DNA from: Annona cherimola | Lineage: Eukaryota; Streptophyta; Magnoliopsida; Magnoliales; Annonaceae | NCBI GenBank assembly: GCA_030490835.1 | Contig: CM059972.1 | Span: forward strand, 7,532,264 to 7,596,263 | Reading direction: 5' to 3' | DNA length: 64,000 bases | In this document: positions 45,239 to 59,362 of the stretch, piece after piece | Layout of the letters: each line of letters opens with the position of its first letter | Position numbering within the stretch: the first letter of the stretch is position 1 | Program-made: the position numbers and the translations under genes | The notes under the pieces: generated by a model | Seen by the model: only the letters and a program-made list of their open reading frames with translations | What the model was told of the DNA's origin: nothing | Database searches by the model: none

Positions 45239-45382
45239 TGAGATGATCGCCACCCTAGTAGTACCGTTCTTGTTAGGCATGCGGGAGGTCGGGCGTTCGA
45301 TTTTCGGTAATGTATTTGGGTTTAGTAAAGTGTACCTTTGTCTTCTTATTGATATCTGAGTTTGTTTTCATACAAAATAAGG
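45239..45382 (+). mobile_element. Possible SINE fragment
   Basis: GGTCGGGCGTTCGATTTTC (45287-45305) resembles a Pol III B box, preceded by 'gttcttgttaggcatgcggg'. The A box is poor and the end unclear. Confidence 0.3.
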
Positions 45383-45517
45383 GGACGTTTAGGAATAAGT
45401 AATGAGAAATGTTGGAGAGAAATTGTGAGAGCACGGATTTTAAGACACCTTATTAATTAACCAATTATCATATTTTTCCAATTTTATGCTTATATTCTAA
45501 TCATTTTCCCTATCAAC

Positions 45518-46111
45518 CAGGGGTGTAAATCGGGTCGGGTTGACTCGGGTTGGAACAAATACAACCCTAACCTACCTTGTAAAATTCCAATCCAACCCTA
45601 CTTTCAACCCTACTTTTCACACATTAACCCAACCCTATTTCAACCTATCTTAAATCGGTTCGGTTCGGATTAGAAATTAGGCTAATAAATTACATATATT
45701 ATCAATGCTAGTTAAGCTCACAAATTTCTAAAATAACAAAAGTAATGATAATTATAAAAACAATAAGGGGCTCGAAAGGAAAGTAAATAAAATGAAATCT
45801 TTCGTTCCTAAAAACTTATTTCTGATTTTTAACACATAATTATCATAGATTTTTCCCTTGCTCAATGGAATATAATTTGCAAAAATGAGAGTATGGGATA
45901 CAAGGTAGGAATTAAAAAAAAAAAGTCAATATTAGCAAGCAAACACTACAAGAGGATACAGTTTTTGGTAACTTTTATTAGCATCCAAAATTTTTTTATT
46001 AACAAGAAAAATGCATATGCAAAAATCGGGTCGGGTCGGGTCGACGACCCCCTACCGGTTCAAACCCGACCTGATAAAATCGGTTTGAACCCGACCATAT
46101 TTACATCCCTA
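45518..46111. mobile_element. hAT-like non-autonomous element
   Basis: Starts CAGGGGTGTAAATCGGGTCGG and ends TATTTACATCCCTA. Flanks ctatcaac/ctattaaa match at 6 of 8 bases. Subterminal 'cgggtcgggt' repeats lie at both ends, including a triple run at 46027-46041. Confidence 0.6.
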
Positions 46112-47689
46112 CTATTAAATACCTTCTAACAAACTTATTTATTCCAATTTTATCCATATCATTTCATATCAACCACAAAATTTTCAAAATATTTCATTTT
46201 CTACTCTCACAAAATACCACATTTATTTTGACTTTTACCTTCCCAAAAGTCACCAAAATGAACTTGAGTAATATCAAATGTCATGTCATCTAATACTAAT
46301 CAATAAAAAAACGGCTAGATGGGGAAAGATTGATGTTACTATTGGACGTGCGCGATTGATGGACGGACGGCCGCAGGTGGGATGCCGCAAGTTGGAAGTC
46401 GAGGCGGCTGCTGGCAGCCAATTCGACTTGTGGAAGAATTGTTGTATTCCAGTATGGTGCTCTGACGGCGCCTCGAATTTGTGCACATGCCGGCCATGTA
46501 TCGATGATCCACACGGTTGAATCAGCAAATTTTGATGGCCGAACGACAATGATTAATTTTTGGTTTTGGTCGTAGAACTCGATTGATGATTTTAAAGGGG
46601 ACTGATGGGGCAATGAAGTGGCCGAGAATACAGATGAAGAAGGGTATAATATTACATGTGGGAGAGGAGCAACAACGTAAAAATAAATTATATTTTTAAA
46701 TACTTTTTAACATTTTAATGGATTTTTCAAACCGCACAGGGCAGAATGTGGTCAAACGTATGGCCTCACCCCCCATAGATGTTCCAGCTCATTTGTGAGC
46801 CCAACTCATATAAATATTTTTTTTTAAAAAAAAATTCTCGGCGATTTATATGGGTGTTTTTGATTATTTTTTTAAATGAAACAAAAGCACATATATCCGT
46901 AAGCATAAAACGATTTTAAAAATCTGTATGAACCTATCTAAGTGTTCTTTGCAAATAAGTAAAAAGAAAAATTAAAAAATTCACATAGATTACGGTAATT
47001 TGATTAACTGTCGGGTATCAGTTATTTAAGGGGAAAAATACTTATCTGCCCAATTTAAACACCCACGCATGTGATCAACTCCCATCAAGTGCGATGAACG
47101 GCCAGCATCTTCCTATTCGGTGGCGCGTGGGCTGTGCATGTTCATTGTTTATTCGGTGGCCTAACACCGGAGTACCTTGCCAGAAGCAGAACGCCAGCTT
47201 CTGTCTGAAGTCCACATTCTTTTTTTATTTATTTATTTTTATTTTTTATTTTTATTGTGCCGGAGTCTACACGTTTGCTAACGTGAAGTGTGTGATTTGT
47301 TTTCCCCAGATCAATCATTACTTCATCAATCATACTATTTTTCTCATTTTTATCCTTTCATTCTAATTATTTTTCATATCAACTATATACAACAAATTTA
47401 TTTATTATAACTATACGCATATCATTTTCTATCAATCGCACGTGTCTCAAAAGTTTTTCTTTTCATTTCTCGCTATTTCTGTATTTCACACAATTCCACA
47501 ATTTTTGGCATTGTTAAACATCTTTCTAGTAATGTTAGTCTCCTTCCAACTGAGAGTGTAGATTGGGAATGCACCAATTCCAGGTGCTGATTGCACCAGA
47601 TCACCCCTCTGACTAAACTCACAGCGTACACGGTGCTTTTCATTTCATGGCCGGAAAATGGAGACGTCGTATCTATATTTAACTTCTAA
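46112..47689. other. Intergenic stretch
   Basis: Two small GC-richer islands (about 46310-46620, 47085-47240) carry short ORFs on both strands that I cannot match to any family. No RNA or transposon ends recognised. Confidence 0.4.
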
Positions 47690-48705
47690 AGGGTACTTGT
47701 TAATTTTGGACGAAAATTTTTTAATATAAAAGTTTTAAAATTAAAAAAAGATGTGATGTTATAAGGATAATGATAATGAATAAAGAGAAAAAATTAAAAT
47801 AGATAGATTAGTTTTATAGAAACGATTGAAAAGTATGGTAGTTGTACAGTAAGATGCGAAGAAATGATTGAAAAATAAAATATTTATAAAGAGCGAAAGT
47901 TTTAGCTTACATTTTTTTTTTGTTTATTGCTAGTGATAAAATTTTTGGATAAAAATATTTAGTATAAAAATTTTTTAATTTAAAGAAAATGTTGTGATAT
48001 GATAAGGGTAATAAGGAAGAATAAAGAAAATAAAGTTAAAATAGATAGATTAATTATATATAATTGATTGAAAAATATAATAGTTGTATAGAAAAATATA
48101 AATAAATAGTTAAAAATACAGTAGTTCTGAAAAATAAGATTGAAAATTTTTAACTTCCAATTTTTGCTTATTATTTGGTAAGTAATAAAACTTTTGAATA
48201 AAATTTTTTTGTGTAAAAGTTTTTGAAAGAAAAGAAAATGATATGATATGATAAAGGTAATAATGAAGAATAAAGAGAATAAAGTTAAAATAAATAAGTT
48301 AATTGCATGGATAGTTGTTTAGAAATGATTGAAAAATAATGTAATTTATATATGAATATGTCAAAAAATAATTAAAAATATAATAATTATGGAAAAAGAA
48401 AATTTTAATATTGAAAATTTTTAGCTAAAAAGTTTTATTGGAAAACAAACATATTCTAATCTAAAACTTTTTACTCTTCGAAACTATCTTATTATTTAAT
48501 TATTTCTTCTTTTTTTATATAACTATCTTATCTTTAAATCATTTTTATATAATTATCTCTACATCTAACTTATTTATTTTAATTTTATTCACTTTATTCC
48601 TTATCATTAATTCTGTCATATTGTGTTATTTTCTCTCAATTAAAAACTTTTACATTCAAAACTTTTGGATAAACATTTTTTCATTTCCAGATACACCCCG
48701 AAATC
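47690..48705. mobile_element. Cluster of four Tourist-like MITEs
   Basis: Three successive copies in inverted sense (about 47690-47930, 47931-48200, 48201-48440), each with blocks like 'taaagttaaaatagatagat' and 'aatgattgaaaaataaaat', are followed by one forward copy (about 48445-48705, 'aaactttttactcttcgaaa' to 'cagatacaccc'). Boundaries are blurred. Confidence 0.6.
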
Positions 48706-49794
48706 AAAATCTAATTTTTGTCCACGGATTTTGGACGCACGTTATTGATTAAACTGATAAATACACGCATTAGATTCGTATCCTCCGGTGTACGAGGTCC
48801 GCTTTTTCAGGAAAAGTTTTTACCGGACGTTAATATCTGTATCTTGGACATCTTATCAAGTGCATTAATTAAAACCTTTCTTTTTCGGGAGGGTTAAAAA
48901 TCTTCGGCTGCCGACTAACATGATCTGGGCGAAAATTTAGACCCTCGAACAGAAAGTGATTGGCTAGTTCATAGGAAGAGCGCGTGGTGTACTTTTTCCA
49001 CACACGAGAGAATCCGCTTCCTCAGCCAGCTGCCGCAATCATTTCCCAATTCCTACGGCATAATGAATTGTTATAAAACTTATCTCAAGAAGTTGGACGG
49101 ATAAGGTTGGCTGATTGTGGATAATTATGTAATAATCTCATATTCTCATTTTTTTTCCGATTTCATCATCGTACTTCAATCATTTTTTTTTTCTAATTAT
49201 CCTATTTATTTCAAAATTATACAATATCATTTACATAATTGTCACAATATTCTACTTTTTACCCACCAACTCCCAGCCCGACAGAAATTCATATTCCCTA
49301 ACTGCATTAATTCGGCTAATTATTGGGGAATTAGTAGGCGGCATGTTCACGTGCGGCTATATATATGTATTGACATGCATATCGACCACTCCGATGGGTA
49401 GGCCGACCATCTTCCACCCCTCCTCATCAATCATTTCAGTTTGTCATGCATTCTGTCTTGTTATGCGATGCAACATGCAGTTGCTAACCAATAAAATTTT
49501 TTTCCACAACTTACCGCCATGCTCTTTCGTGTAATCGACATCATCAACCATTATTTCTTTCCTTTCTATATACTTATTAACTTTATTTTTTTTTAATTTT
49601 AATTACTATCTGTCATATCTTATCAATACAATGTACATTTTAAAAACCCTTTCTATTAACTTTTTTTAAAAATATTAACCAACACGCCGGCAATATTTAT
49701 GTAAATAAGATGTACACAACTCTAATTGAAAAAGTTGCAAATACTTAAAATTGTAAAATTTTTATTTAGATATTAGTTCTAAATATTAATTCTT
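48706..49794. other. Intergenic stretch
   Basis: No gene, RNA or clear transposon found. Short ORFs such as 49117-49401 lack domains. Confidence 0.4.
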
Positions 49795-50985
49795 ACCAAC
49801 ACTGCACGATTCTCTTTCAACAAAAGCAAACTTTTTTCGTTGAGGCATCCAAGTGACGGTCTCTTCTGCCAACAAAATTTGGAAGAAACCCTTCATATAT
49901 TCTAGGATTGCCATTGTGTTCGAGATATTTTCAAGATGCCATACTTTCACACAATCTCCACACGCCCGATGCGTCACATGTAAGAACTGCTGTCTTGCCT
50001 ATCTTCTCAACAAGACCGCTTTACACTTAATTTTTTCATAACTCTTTGCTGGAGAATTTAATATTGCAGAATCAAATAGTTGTAGAAGGAATTCAACCTG
50101 CTTTAAAGGACATCATTGTTTGGTCTCAAAATTTTCTATACTAATTCTACTGGGCAAATCTGACAAAAGGAGCTGCTATTAACATCACTAAGAGCCCTTC
50201 TATGTGGACAAGCCCAGCAGAGGAAAGGGTTAAACTTAGGGTGTGTTTGTTTAGGCGAAAAAAGTGTCAACTAAAACTTTTCAATCTAAAACTTTTCACT
50301 CTCTATAATTATTCTATTTTTTAATTATTTTTTCATATTTTTCTATACAAACTACCCTACTTTTCAATCATTTCTACACAACTACCCATACAACTAACCT
50401 ATCTATTTTAACTTTATTCTCTTTACTTCTCATCATTACTTCTATTATATCACATTACTTTCTATTGATTTGACAACTTCTACTCCAAAAACTTTTCATC
50501 AAAAGTTTTACCTCCAACCAAACACACCCTTAATGTCGATGCTGCTTGCAACCTCAACCTCCTCAAAATGAATTTTGGTGGTGTCCTTAGAAATCCAAAA
50601 AACACATTCCTAGCGGCTAAATGTTGGATGATCCTCGGCATGTATACAACCTTGTGGATGAAAGCTAATGATATGCTCTTGAGGTGAAGTAGAAAGTGAC
50701 TTTGCAATGTTTATCAACTGGCTGGTAGGTAGCAACAACACTATTTCTAACATCCGTTATTTGGTTGCCTAGATTAATGATTGTAAAGGCCGGTTTAAAT
50801 GGTTATCTTTCTATCATATTTTCAAAACCACCAATCAAACAACCCACAATTTGGTTAAATTTGTCATCTCCACCCAATCTGAGAGGTGCTTTTGGGAAGA
50901 GGTTCCTCTACCTTATATTATGAATTTTTTTTGTAAGGATTCTTCTCACTTGAATTGACTTCTCTTTTTACTCAAAAAAATTAAT
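49795..50985 (+). mobile_element. Decayed LINE 3' part, split by a MITE
   Basis: Upstream, a zf-RVT-like stretch (EETLHIF, stop, DCHCVRDIFKM; about 49880-49940) is followed by SPSMWTSPAEERVKL. A Tourist-like MITE then interrupts the sequence at 50239. Beyond it the RNase H reading resumes as NVDAACNLNLLKMNFGGVLR and then FLAAKCW (to about 50630). It decays into an A-rich end near 50980. Confidence 0.65.
50239..50529. mobile_element. Tourist-like MITE with perfect TTA duplication
   Basis: GGGTGTGTTTG at the left and CAAACACACCC at the right, flanked by TTA (50236-50238, 50530-50532). 291 bp. It interrupts a LINE RNase H relic. Taking out the element and one TTA restores a continuous reading, which fixes the boundaries independently. 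Confidence 0.92.
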
Positions 50986-51280
50986 TCTTTTTTTGATGAA
51001 ACTAAATCTTTATTCTTAACATTTACACTATTTAGAATATCATTTCTTGTAAATAAATGATCCTATAAATTATTATTATTATTATTATATTCTAATATGT
51101 ATGTTAATGGACATATACATGATCATATGCATTTTGAAGTAGATACTACCCACGGTCCTCGTTATAATGATTTTTGTATACACGATAAAAGGTAACTGTA
51201 AATAATATAAACGGTGGAATTAGATTTCATCAGATCGAAGGGCCATTCTAATTTTTAATCCAGCAGCCGCCAGAAAATCG

Positions 51281-51289
51281 TATATTTAA
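51281..51289 (+). promoter_or_regulatory. Putative TATA box of sugar transporter 1
   Basis: TATATTTAA about 150 bases upstream of the start codon, suitably placed for a leader beginning near 51310. Confidence 0.45.
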
Positions 51290-51434
51290 CGCCATACATG
51301 CACATGCATCTTGTATAAGAAGAGCTGGCTATCATTCCCTAGCTTAGCTCTGACACGACGGCGACTCTGTTTCTGTTGCTGGGCGGAGCCTTCTGGTCGT
51401 TGTTGCTTTATTGCAGAGAGAGAAAGAGAGAGGG

Positions 51435-54400
51435 ATGGCCATCCATGAGGATGTGGAAGGCGGGGCTGGGAGTGGTGTGCAACAAGGAGATTTGGCGCAG
51501 CCGTTCATCTCAGCAGGAAACAAAATCTCCGACGAAAGCCCCGGCAAAGGCTCCATATGGGTGGTGCTTCTCAGTACTTTCGTCGCCGTCTGTGGAGCAT
51601 TCGAGTTTGGATCATGCGTAAGTACTCGCACCAAGTAAAATCGATGGTTTTGATAAGAAATCTATAAAATAAATTTTCTTGACTTCTATAGAATGGATAT
51701 GTAGTCTGAGAAGGCCACAACGAATGTTTTTATTTTATTTTTGTTTTCCATCTATTCCTGCGATTATGGGAGTTGGGTTTTGGTGATTTTTCAAGACAAT
51801 TCATTGCTGGATCCTATATGTGCATGCTGGAGTCATCATCAACCTTATTGCCATCTTTTTAACTTGATAGGTGGGATATTCGGCTCCTACGCAAGCAGCT
51901 ATCATCAAGGAACTTGATCTAAGTCTGGCGGAGGTTTGTGTTCTGCTTCCTGCCATTTTTGATTTCTCTCTTTCCCTTCTTCACTTCCTCAAGTTCGACT
52001 CAGCATTGAAATGGAAACAGCAGCGAGGTAGTAATTAACGATGATGGGAAATAGTAAGACTATTGTAATATATATACTCTAGAGAGAAGGAAAATCTATC
52101 GAAATTCCTTTCAAATTTCTAATCCGAAGAAAACGACGAAGATTAAATTCCCCTCTTACCTCAGAAAAATATTCATGCATGCTTTAAACACGGACGGCCA
52201 ATAGCCAGCCTGCCACTCCCCTGGCGGGCCTACCTCAAATTTTGTCGTTTGTCAGCTCCTCCATGTATTATTTTTGGAGTAATATACTTGGTTTAATTGT
52301 TGGACTATAAATATTGATGGTCCAATCTGGTGGAGTGATCAGATTTTGTCCTTCATCCATTACTCAATTTGGCATTTCCATATATAGCGGACCGAGATAT
52401 TTTTCTTTGTAAGGCTAATATTTCTAACAGATATGACAGCTGCCATGTGGCCCCCTTGCGCATCCACTGGCAAGTCTGGATATGCCGCTCTTTAAGCTTC
52501 TTTTTTTTTTTTTTTTTTCCCTGAAAATTGGTGGCAGACAACTAAATCATATCCCTATGTGGGACGTGATATTTTGATTCCCCCGGTGGCTATAGTCTAG
52601 ATGAAAGGCAAAGCCATAGTCTTCCAAATTCCAATCTTGATGCAAAAGGGAAAGAAAAACATTGTATGAAAATGATGGGTGATGTGATACTTTGTCAGGT
52701 ACTGTAGAATTTTCATGAGCACAACGGATGTGGATCATTGGTTTAAGTATTCTTAGCTACAGTATTTTAATGACGGTTGGAAGCGACTCCACAAGTTCAT
52801 GTGCTTGAGTTGGATGATCCAGCAATTCTACCCATTCTGCATCTGCCAAAGTGAATCATTTTTGAGAATGATTTAGGTTGATGATAAATTCCGCTCGCCA
52901 ACAAGCTTTATTCTCAAGAGAGATGTGGCTGACAGTGGATGCTAAATCCAAAAACTCAAGCACAAATTAAAGAACCCAAAATTTTCTGTTTGATGAGAAT
53001 TTCACTAGCCCTGATGCCTGAATTAGTTTATGACATTTGAACTAACTGGACATTTCTTGAGTAGTCATATTCAAGCTTCATAGCCAGTGAAAACCATCTC
53101 AAGTTTGGACTATCTACTATGAAGAATCTAACCTAATATGTCGCGTGGCTCTCCTCTTCTCATTCTTTGCTACAATAGGATCTTCATGGACTGAATTGGA
53201 CCAAATAACAAAGGGCTGGCTTCAAACCACAGAAATAATATAGTTATTGATGATTTGGAGAAAGGCGAAATAAACCCAACTTTACCTAACTGTGCCTCTA
53301 ACTTTCTATATGAATTGCATGGTCCGTGTGTGAATCTACAGGATACTATGGAGCACAATTGCTAGCTTGGAAGTCAGCTGGCCAAACCGAGAAGCATTTT
53401 CGATTAGATCCAATAAAAATGTGTGATTAGCAGTAGCTGGCAACTTCTGGCACTTCAGTTGGTTCAATTGTGATTTATTTTCCAGTCTGCAATCTATCTT
53501 CTTTACAAGTTTTGGTCAGGCTATGGTTGTAACCAGATGTATGCTTTTCCTCAATGTAATGTGGGATCTTTACCCACATTTTGGATATGGCTAGTTCCAA
53601 TGTTGGAATTTTGTCCAAAAGATTTTGCATAGAGATTCAAGAACTCCATTGATGGATAGTGAGGGGCTTTTCGCTAATGACTCATCTAAATTTGTTTCAT
53701 TTTTGTTATCATGCAGTTCTCACTCTTTGGTGCAATACTAAATATTGGTGCCATGATTGGGGCCGTGACAAGTGGGCGTATAGCTGATCTTGCTGGCCGC
53801 AAATGGGTAAGGAGTTCACATAATTGTTTTTGCTAGCATTCATTTCTACTGTGATAAAACTCATTGGCTTTGTACCATTCATGGAACAGACAATGAGGAT
53901 TTCGGCAGTCATCTGCATAGCAGCATGGATTTTGGTTTTCTTCTCTAAGGTATGGAATCTGGACAGTTAGTGAAATGTTACATTTGAAGAAATTCACTGG
54001 ACATATTTTCAGATCTTAGTCAATCATCTGGAGGACCTGGAATTGAAAACTGTTGTTCTGGATATCGGGGTTATCTGCTGTGGATGCCACACGTGCCTTT
54101 ATCCGGGGGACCTAACCATATTCATGAGGAGAACTGATGAAAGGCTTAGATCTAGTTTCTGCTTGATTAATCACAGGTGCAGTTAAATGTACTGATATGT
54201 TTCAAGCATGTTTTCTGACATTTTGCCATGGACATTCCAAGGGTGCTTGGTCGCTTGATGTTGGAAGATTTTTGATGGGTTATGGCATTGGTGTTGTTTC
54301 TTATGTGGTACACATTTCATTTTAATTTTATTTTTTATATGTCGAATGGAATTTCTGTTTCATTAATCATAAATGATAAATCACTAAATCCACCTCACAC

Positions 54401-57400
54401 AGTATTGACTATTGATGGACAGGTACCAGTGTTCATAGCTGAAATAACACCCAAGAACATTCGAGGAGGTCTAACGGCGATGAATCAGGTGGGAGAAAAA
54501 TGGTTTTTTTTTTTTTTCAGCAGTTGAATGGCATCTGGGTGTGTTATTGAGATGGCCAGTGTAATGTCATTGGAACTGCCTGCTGATAGCTCTGTATTGC
54601 AAAAGTGTCATAGCTTTCAGTTTCTACTTGGAACAAATGCAACTGCGGCTTCGTTTTGAATCTGGACCATTTACTGATCATTTTGAATCTGTATAATCTT
54701 CTCCTGCATGAGAATTTTTTTTTTTTTTTTTTCTCTCCAGCAAGCCATTCAAAATTTCTTCTATGCTATTAAACTTACCTTTTCCAGGCATTTATTTGTT
54801 TCACAGCTCATGATAGTTTGTGGTGCATCCTTTGCCATGATAGTAGGGACCCTGGTACCATGGCGGATCCTGGCTTTGACTGGTATGGCTTACAATTTAA
54901 CTGAATTCCTCTCTTGCAATCAAAAAATTCAGTCATCTTTGACAATCTAGAAGAAACCAGCACGTGTGATAAATAATAAAGAAAGATGTCTAATATTAGT
55001 CCAAGGATTCATTTTGGGTTATTGCCTGCAGGAATTGTTCCATGCGTCATTCTCATTTTAGGCCTGTTTTTCATTCCAGAGTCTCCAAGATGGCTGGTAA
55101 ACTACCCTGTGCAAATGTCTTGGTCTTTCTCATTCATGACCATCTGATTTTCATATCAACATTGTATTCAGTCAATTGAAATATATATTTTTTTATTGGT
55201 GTCGATGATATATATGATTTAGCATGTATTTGGATTTTGGACAGTTAGAACAGCAAATAAGAACCTCAATGTCCAAAAAGTAGGCTGCAAGAATTTAGTA
55301 ATGTGGTTGGTGTTGCTGGATGCACTTTAGGCAAAAGTGGGACGCGATAAAGAATTTGAAAATGCGTTACAGAGGTTGCGTGGAAAGGATGCTGATATAT
55401 CTGAGGAAGCAGTTGAAATTCGGGTAGTTAAAAGAGCTACAAAATGTCTTTTCTATTGGTAATGCAAATACATTTTTTGATTATGTAATTAATGACAGAC
55501 TAATGTTTGTACTGTAGGAATACATAGAATCACTTGAAAAACTACCAAAGGCAGGAGTACGAGATGTTTTCCAGAGGCGATATGCCCGGTCAATAATTGT
55601 AAGAAGCTTCCCATCAACAGCCTGCCACTGAAACTTGCTGGTGGAACTCAGTCACGACTCTATGAAAAACGATGCATTTTTTGAGGGAAGTTGGAGGGGA
55701 GCATCAGGTTTACTTCATTGAATAGATGGAGTGCAGCCTCAGCAAGCATGGGATTTTTTAGTTCCCCAAATTGACAAAAATTGATTAGGAATCACAGGCT
55801 TGCCAAGTTAAACCTGTGAATCCCTTCATAATTTCACTGGCCTTGTCTGCGGCTGAGTAGTGCAGGCACAGCAGACCCCAAGTCATTTGCTAGCTTGGAT
55901 AGCACATGGAGAACTGAGTACAATAAAAAAGATTTTATCATCATTTTCTTCTTCTTCTTCTTCTTCTTCTTCTTCATAGTTAATTGCTTTCAGTACCTAC
56001 ACACTTTATTTAGCTATTAAAGCAAAGGTGAATTTTGATGTTCAGATTGGAGTGGGGCTAATTGCTCTTCAACAATTTGGAGGGATTAATGGGTATGCAT
56101 TTTACATAAGCCAAATTTTCGTGAATGCAGGTAAAAGAGAACCATCTCAGCCATTATTTCTGTGTGATTCCAAACGATGAGCTTTTCTTATTTTTGGTTT
56201 TTATATCAGGATTTTCTTCAGGCAACATGGGAACTATTGCTTATGCTTGTGTTCAGGTATTCAGTTCTTTTTGTGTCACTCAGGAGTTAAGAATTTGCAT
56301 TGAGTTTTTCATGAGAGGGTGAATCAACATTTGGTAAGATCCTTCATGTCACAGCAATCCAGCAGAAATTGTCAAAGAAATGCTACGGTCCAAAATTCAA
56401 CCTGTCTACTCATTAAAACAAAGACAATCACTAAAAGTCGTTGTCTAACCACACAAACATGCAGCCACTTGATGAGTGAACGAGGTCAATTTTGATGAAA
56501 TGGTCTGTATGTGATTTTATTTCACAGATTCCATTTACAGCACTGGCGTCTGTGGTAACTGATAAATCAGGAAGGAGACCCCTTTTACTGGTAAGCTGTT
56601 GTGTAAATACTCTGAATGATATGAACAAAACTTCTTTATATGTATAAGCTCATGGATTTTGCACTCCAGATATCTGCTTCAGGTACCTTGATTGGTTGCT
56701 TGCTGACTGGTCTCTCATTCTACCTAAAGGTAAAGATACCAAACGATCACTAAAAAACTGCCTTGCCTGAAAGCTCACCAGTTATTTCCAGTTGAGTAAA
56801 TAACATTGTTTGATCTGAGTTGCTATAGTTCGAATTGTCTCAAACTTTATGGTTATGTGATGTAGCCCATCATGATGGCCAATGCTGAAATAATCTATTC
56901 AAATTTTCTTTTCCACATTCTTAATTGGCCTTGTGATCTGTGATGAGTATGTTAGTAAGAAGTATCTCATGTTTATGGAAGAGGAAAAAGCGTGTCTGTG
57001 GTGTGCACCACTGGTCCACAACCAGTTAAACAACTTGGGACTGATGAAAAGTGGCTAATACTGCAATTCAGAAGAAGCATTGTAGAATTCTTGTTCTTTT
57101 TTTTCTTTTTTTTTTTCCTTTTTCTTTTTCTGTGAAGACACTAATATCTTGATGTGAAATAGGAGCATCATGCAGCATTGACATGGTCACCATTTTTAGC
57201 TCTCGCTGGTGTACTGGTAAAACAACCGTACGATCTGCCTATAAGGATTTTTCCAGTTCTTTTTCTATGATAAAATCCCTGATGCGGGTCTGTTTTATTT
57301 TGGTCAGATCTACATAGGATCATTCTCACTTGGAATGGGAGCGATTCCATGGGTCATTATGTCAGAGGTAGGTGACTTCCACATTCATTATTAATGCACT

Positions 57401-57960
57401 TTGTTTTTACCTTTTTTTAAAGCTACCTTAACTGAATTCCTTTTATCATTTTGTGGGATTTCTTGGGTTTTTCTTTATTTGCAGGTATTTGCTCTTAACA
57501 TAAAGGGCATTGCTGGAAGTATGGTGACATTGATGCACTGGGTTGGTGCTTGGGTGGTTTCATATACATTCAATTTTCTCATTATGTGGAGTTCATCAGG
57601 TAAGAAAGCTTTTATTTGATACCTGCAATTCAAATTTCTAACTGGATGGCATGGACTAAAAAGAGGGGATTCTTTTTTTGATGTAGCTGGACTTGAACTG
57701 TATTTATGCATAAGCTAGATCTTATGGTTGGTTAACAAGGTTAGGATGTGATCAAAAGGGATGAATGTTGGTTGTGGGGAAAATCATTTCAGTAACTCCT
57801 GTAAATCACAAAAAGCTGAGGACTAACATATTCCCTTTGTCCAGGAACATTTTTCCTGTACACCGGAGTTTGTGCAGCTACAATCCTTTTCATCGTGAAA
57901 CTAGTGCCAGAAACGAAGGGGAGGACTTTGGAAGAAATTCAAGCCTCCATGAGCAGCTAG
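51435..57960 (+). CDS. ERD6-like sugar transporter 1 (MFS monosaccharide carrier)
   Basis: Membrane carrier of the sugar-porter family, ERD6-like (ESL) branch, which usually exports monosaccharide from the vacuole. Eighteen exons: 51435-51617, 51871-51933, 53717-53806, 53890-53949, 54242-54307, 54423-54488, 54808-54883, 55032-55096, 55331-55423, 55518-55598, 56046-56130, 56210-56256, 56528-56590, 56670-56729, 57163-57216, 57308-57367, 57485-57599, 57845-57960. All junctions are GT-AG and phases close, giving 480 aa, the usual length. Hallmarks: [11 protein letters not shown] (102-112), PESPRWL (217-223), QQFGGING (290-297), SGRRPLLL (end of exon 13) and [11 protein letters not shown] (464-474), with hydrophobic segments for 12 membrane helices. 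The N-terminal motif LAQPFI (20-25) departs from the LxxxLL-type sorting signal. Tandem paralogue of the gene starting at 60204. Confidence 0.94.
55953..55977. repeat. (TTC)n microsatellite in intron 10 of sugar transporter 1
   Basis: About eight TTC units within the intron between exons 10 and 11. Confidence 0.85.
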
Positions 57961-59362
57961 TAGCGATAATAATAAAAAGATGGGAGAAATCCTTAATGGA
58001 TGTGGGTGGCCGTTATTAGTCTGAAGTTTGACTGTTTCCTTGATTTTAAGTCCTCCATTAAAATGAGAGGATTGCCCAGCATTGAGCTCCAAAATTCAAA
58101 ACTTTGCTCGATTGTTTTGCATGCCTGCCAATAACTTGCATAAAAATCTCGTCAATCGCATGATTTTTTTGATTGATTATACAATATTACTTCTTATCTC
58201 ATATTAAAATCAAGTTTAAAAATTCACTCGGAGAACAACAACAAGCGCTCACTGTCCACACAGGAAAACAACAAATAAGCTTCATCTACCTGCACGGGAG
58301 ATAACAAGCTGTCACTTATCTACACGGAAGATAACAAACTCCCATCACAAACGACTCCAATAGAGAGTTGAAACCATGTCTGCCAGACTGCTGCCAGCGT
58401 CCATGATGATGCAGTAGTGACATCAGAGGCATATGCTTCGCCTAGTATCACATGCACCATGATGATACAGGCATCATCCAGGCTGCTAAACCTTGAGGTA
58501 AGTTAATTTCAAATTAATGGCCCACAATTGAAAACGAAAACGAATACAAATGAATGGTTTTTGTTCAATATATATAGTTTCGATGGCAAAGAGATGTTAA
58601 TGGACTCCATGGCAGACCCAGGAATGAGACGTATTATTTAAACTGGATTTTCAGGTGAAATAACAAAGTGGACAAGATATAAATCATTTAATCAACCCAC
58701 TTGGCTGTATTGCTAAAAATGAGGACATACCACTTTGGGATTTCAATAACTGGTCAAGAAGTATAAACCTTTCCCTAAAACATTTTAATACACACCACCT
58801 TTTTCTCTATGGATAAGCTCCAAATTAGTTAAAACAGCTGTTGGATAGCTCATTTCTTAGGAATTGAGCTGCATGGCGTATTCACATTAGGCTGGTTAAC
58901 GGGTTGTTTGGTTGGTATCATGGGCAGTTCGTGGAATCTGCGTCCAGCAGCGATAACATGGATTTGCTAGACAAGATGATTAGCCTGAGACTTCAGTCAC
59001 ACTAGCACATGTGAGAGAGAGTGAAATAATCCATACGTTCTTACAAAATCTGGAAGCCAAAGGTCGAGTCCACGATCCACCATTTTGAGACGGTATAACA
59101 GGGTTCATGTGGGACTAGACCATAGACATGGACCGTTTTACGGCACTGCTGCGCCACACCATTTTCCAACTTGCCTTCAGCCATGCATCAATAGTTTTAG
59201 GGGCAATGAACCAATACATGAATCCTGCTAAACAGAGATATCTATTCGACCCTTTGTTTTTTAATTTTAGAATATTTTTTTTCCAAAATCTAAATTATCT
59301 TATCTATATTTAGCGATTTATGATTCCAAAAAATTTCATGTAATGAACAATTTTATATACAA
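57961..59362. other. Spacer between the tandem sugar transporters
   Basis: Probable 3' UTR of the first transporter followed by spacer. Loosely repeated phrases 'acacggaagataacaa' / 'gcacgggagataacaa' at 58290-58340. No gene or RNA recognised. Confidence 0.45.

Noticed and set aside
46286..46613. Overlapping ORFs on both strands in a GC-richer island
   Set aside because: No domain recognised and no splice or start context. Left as unassigned spacer.
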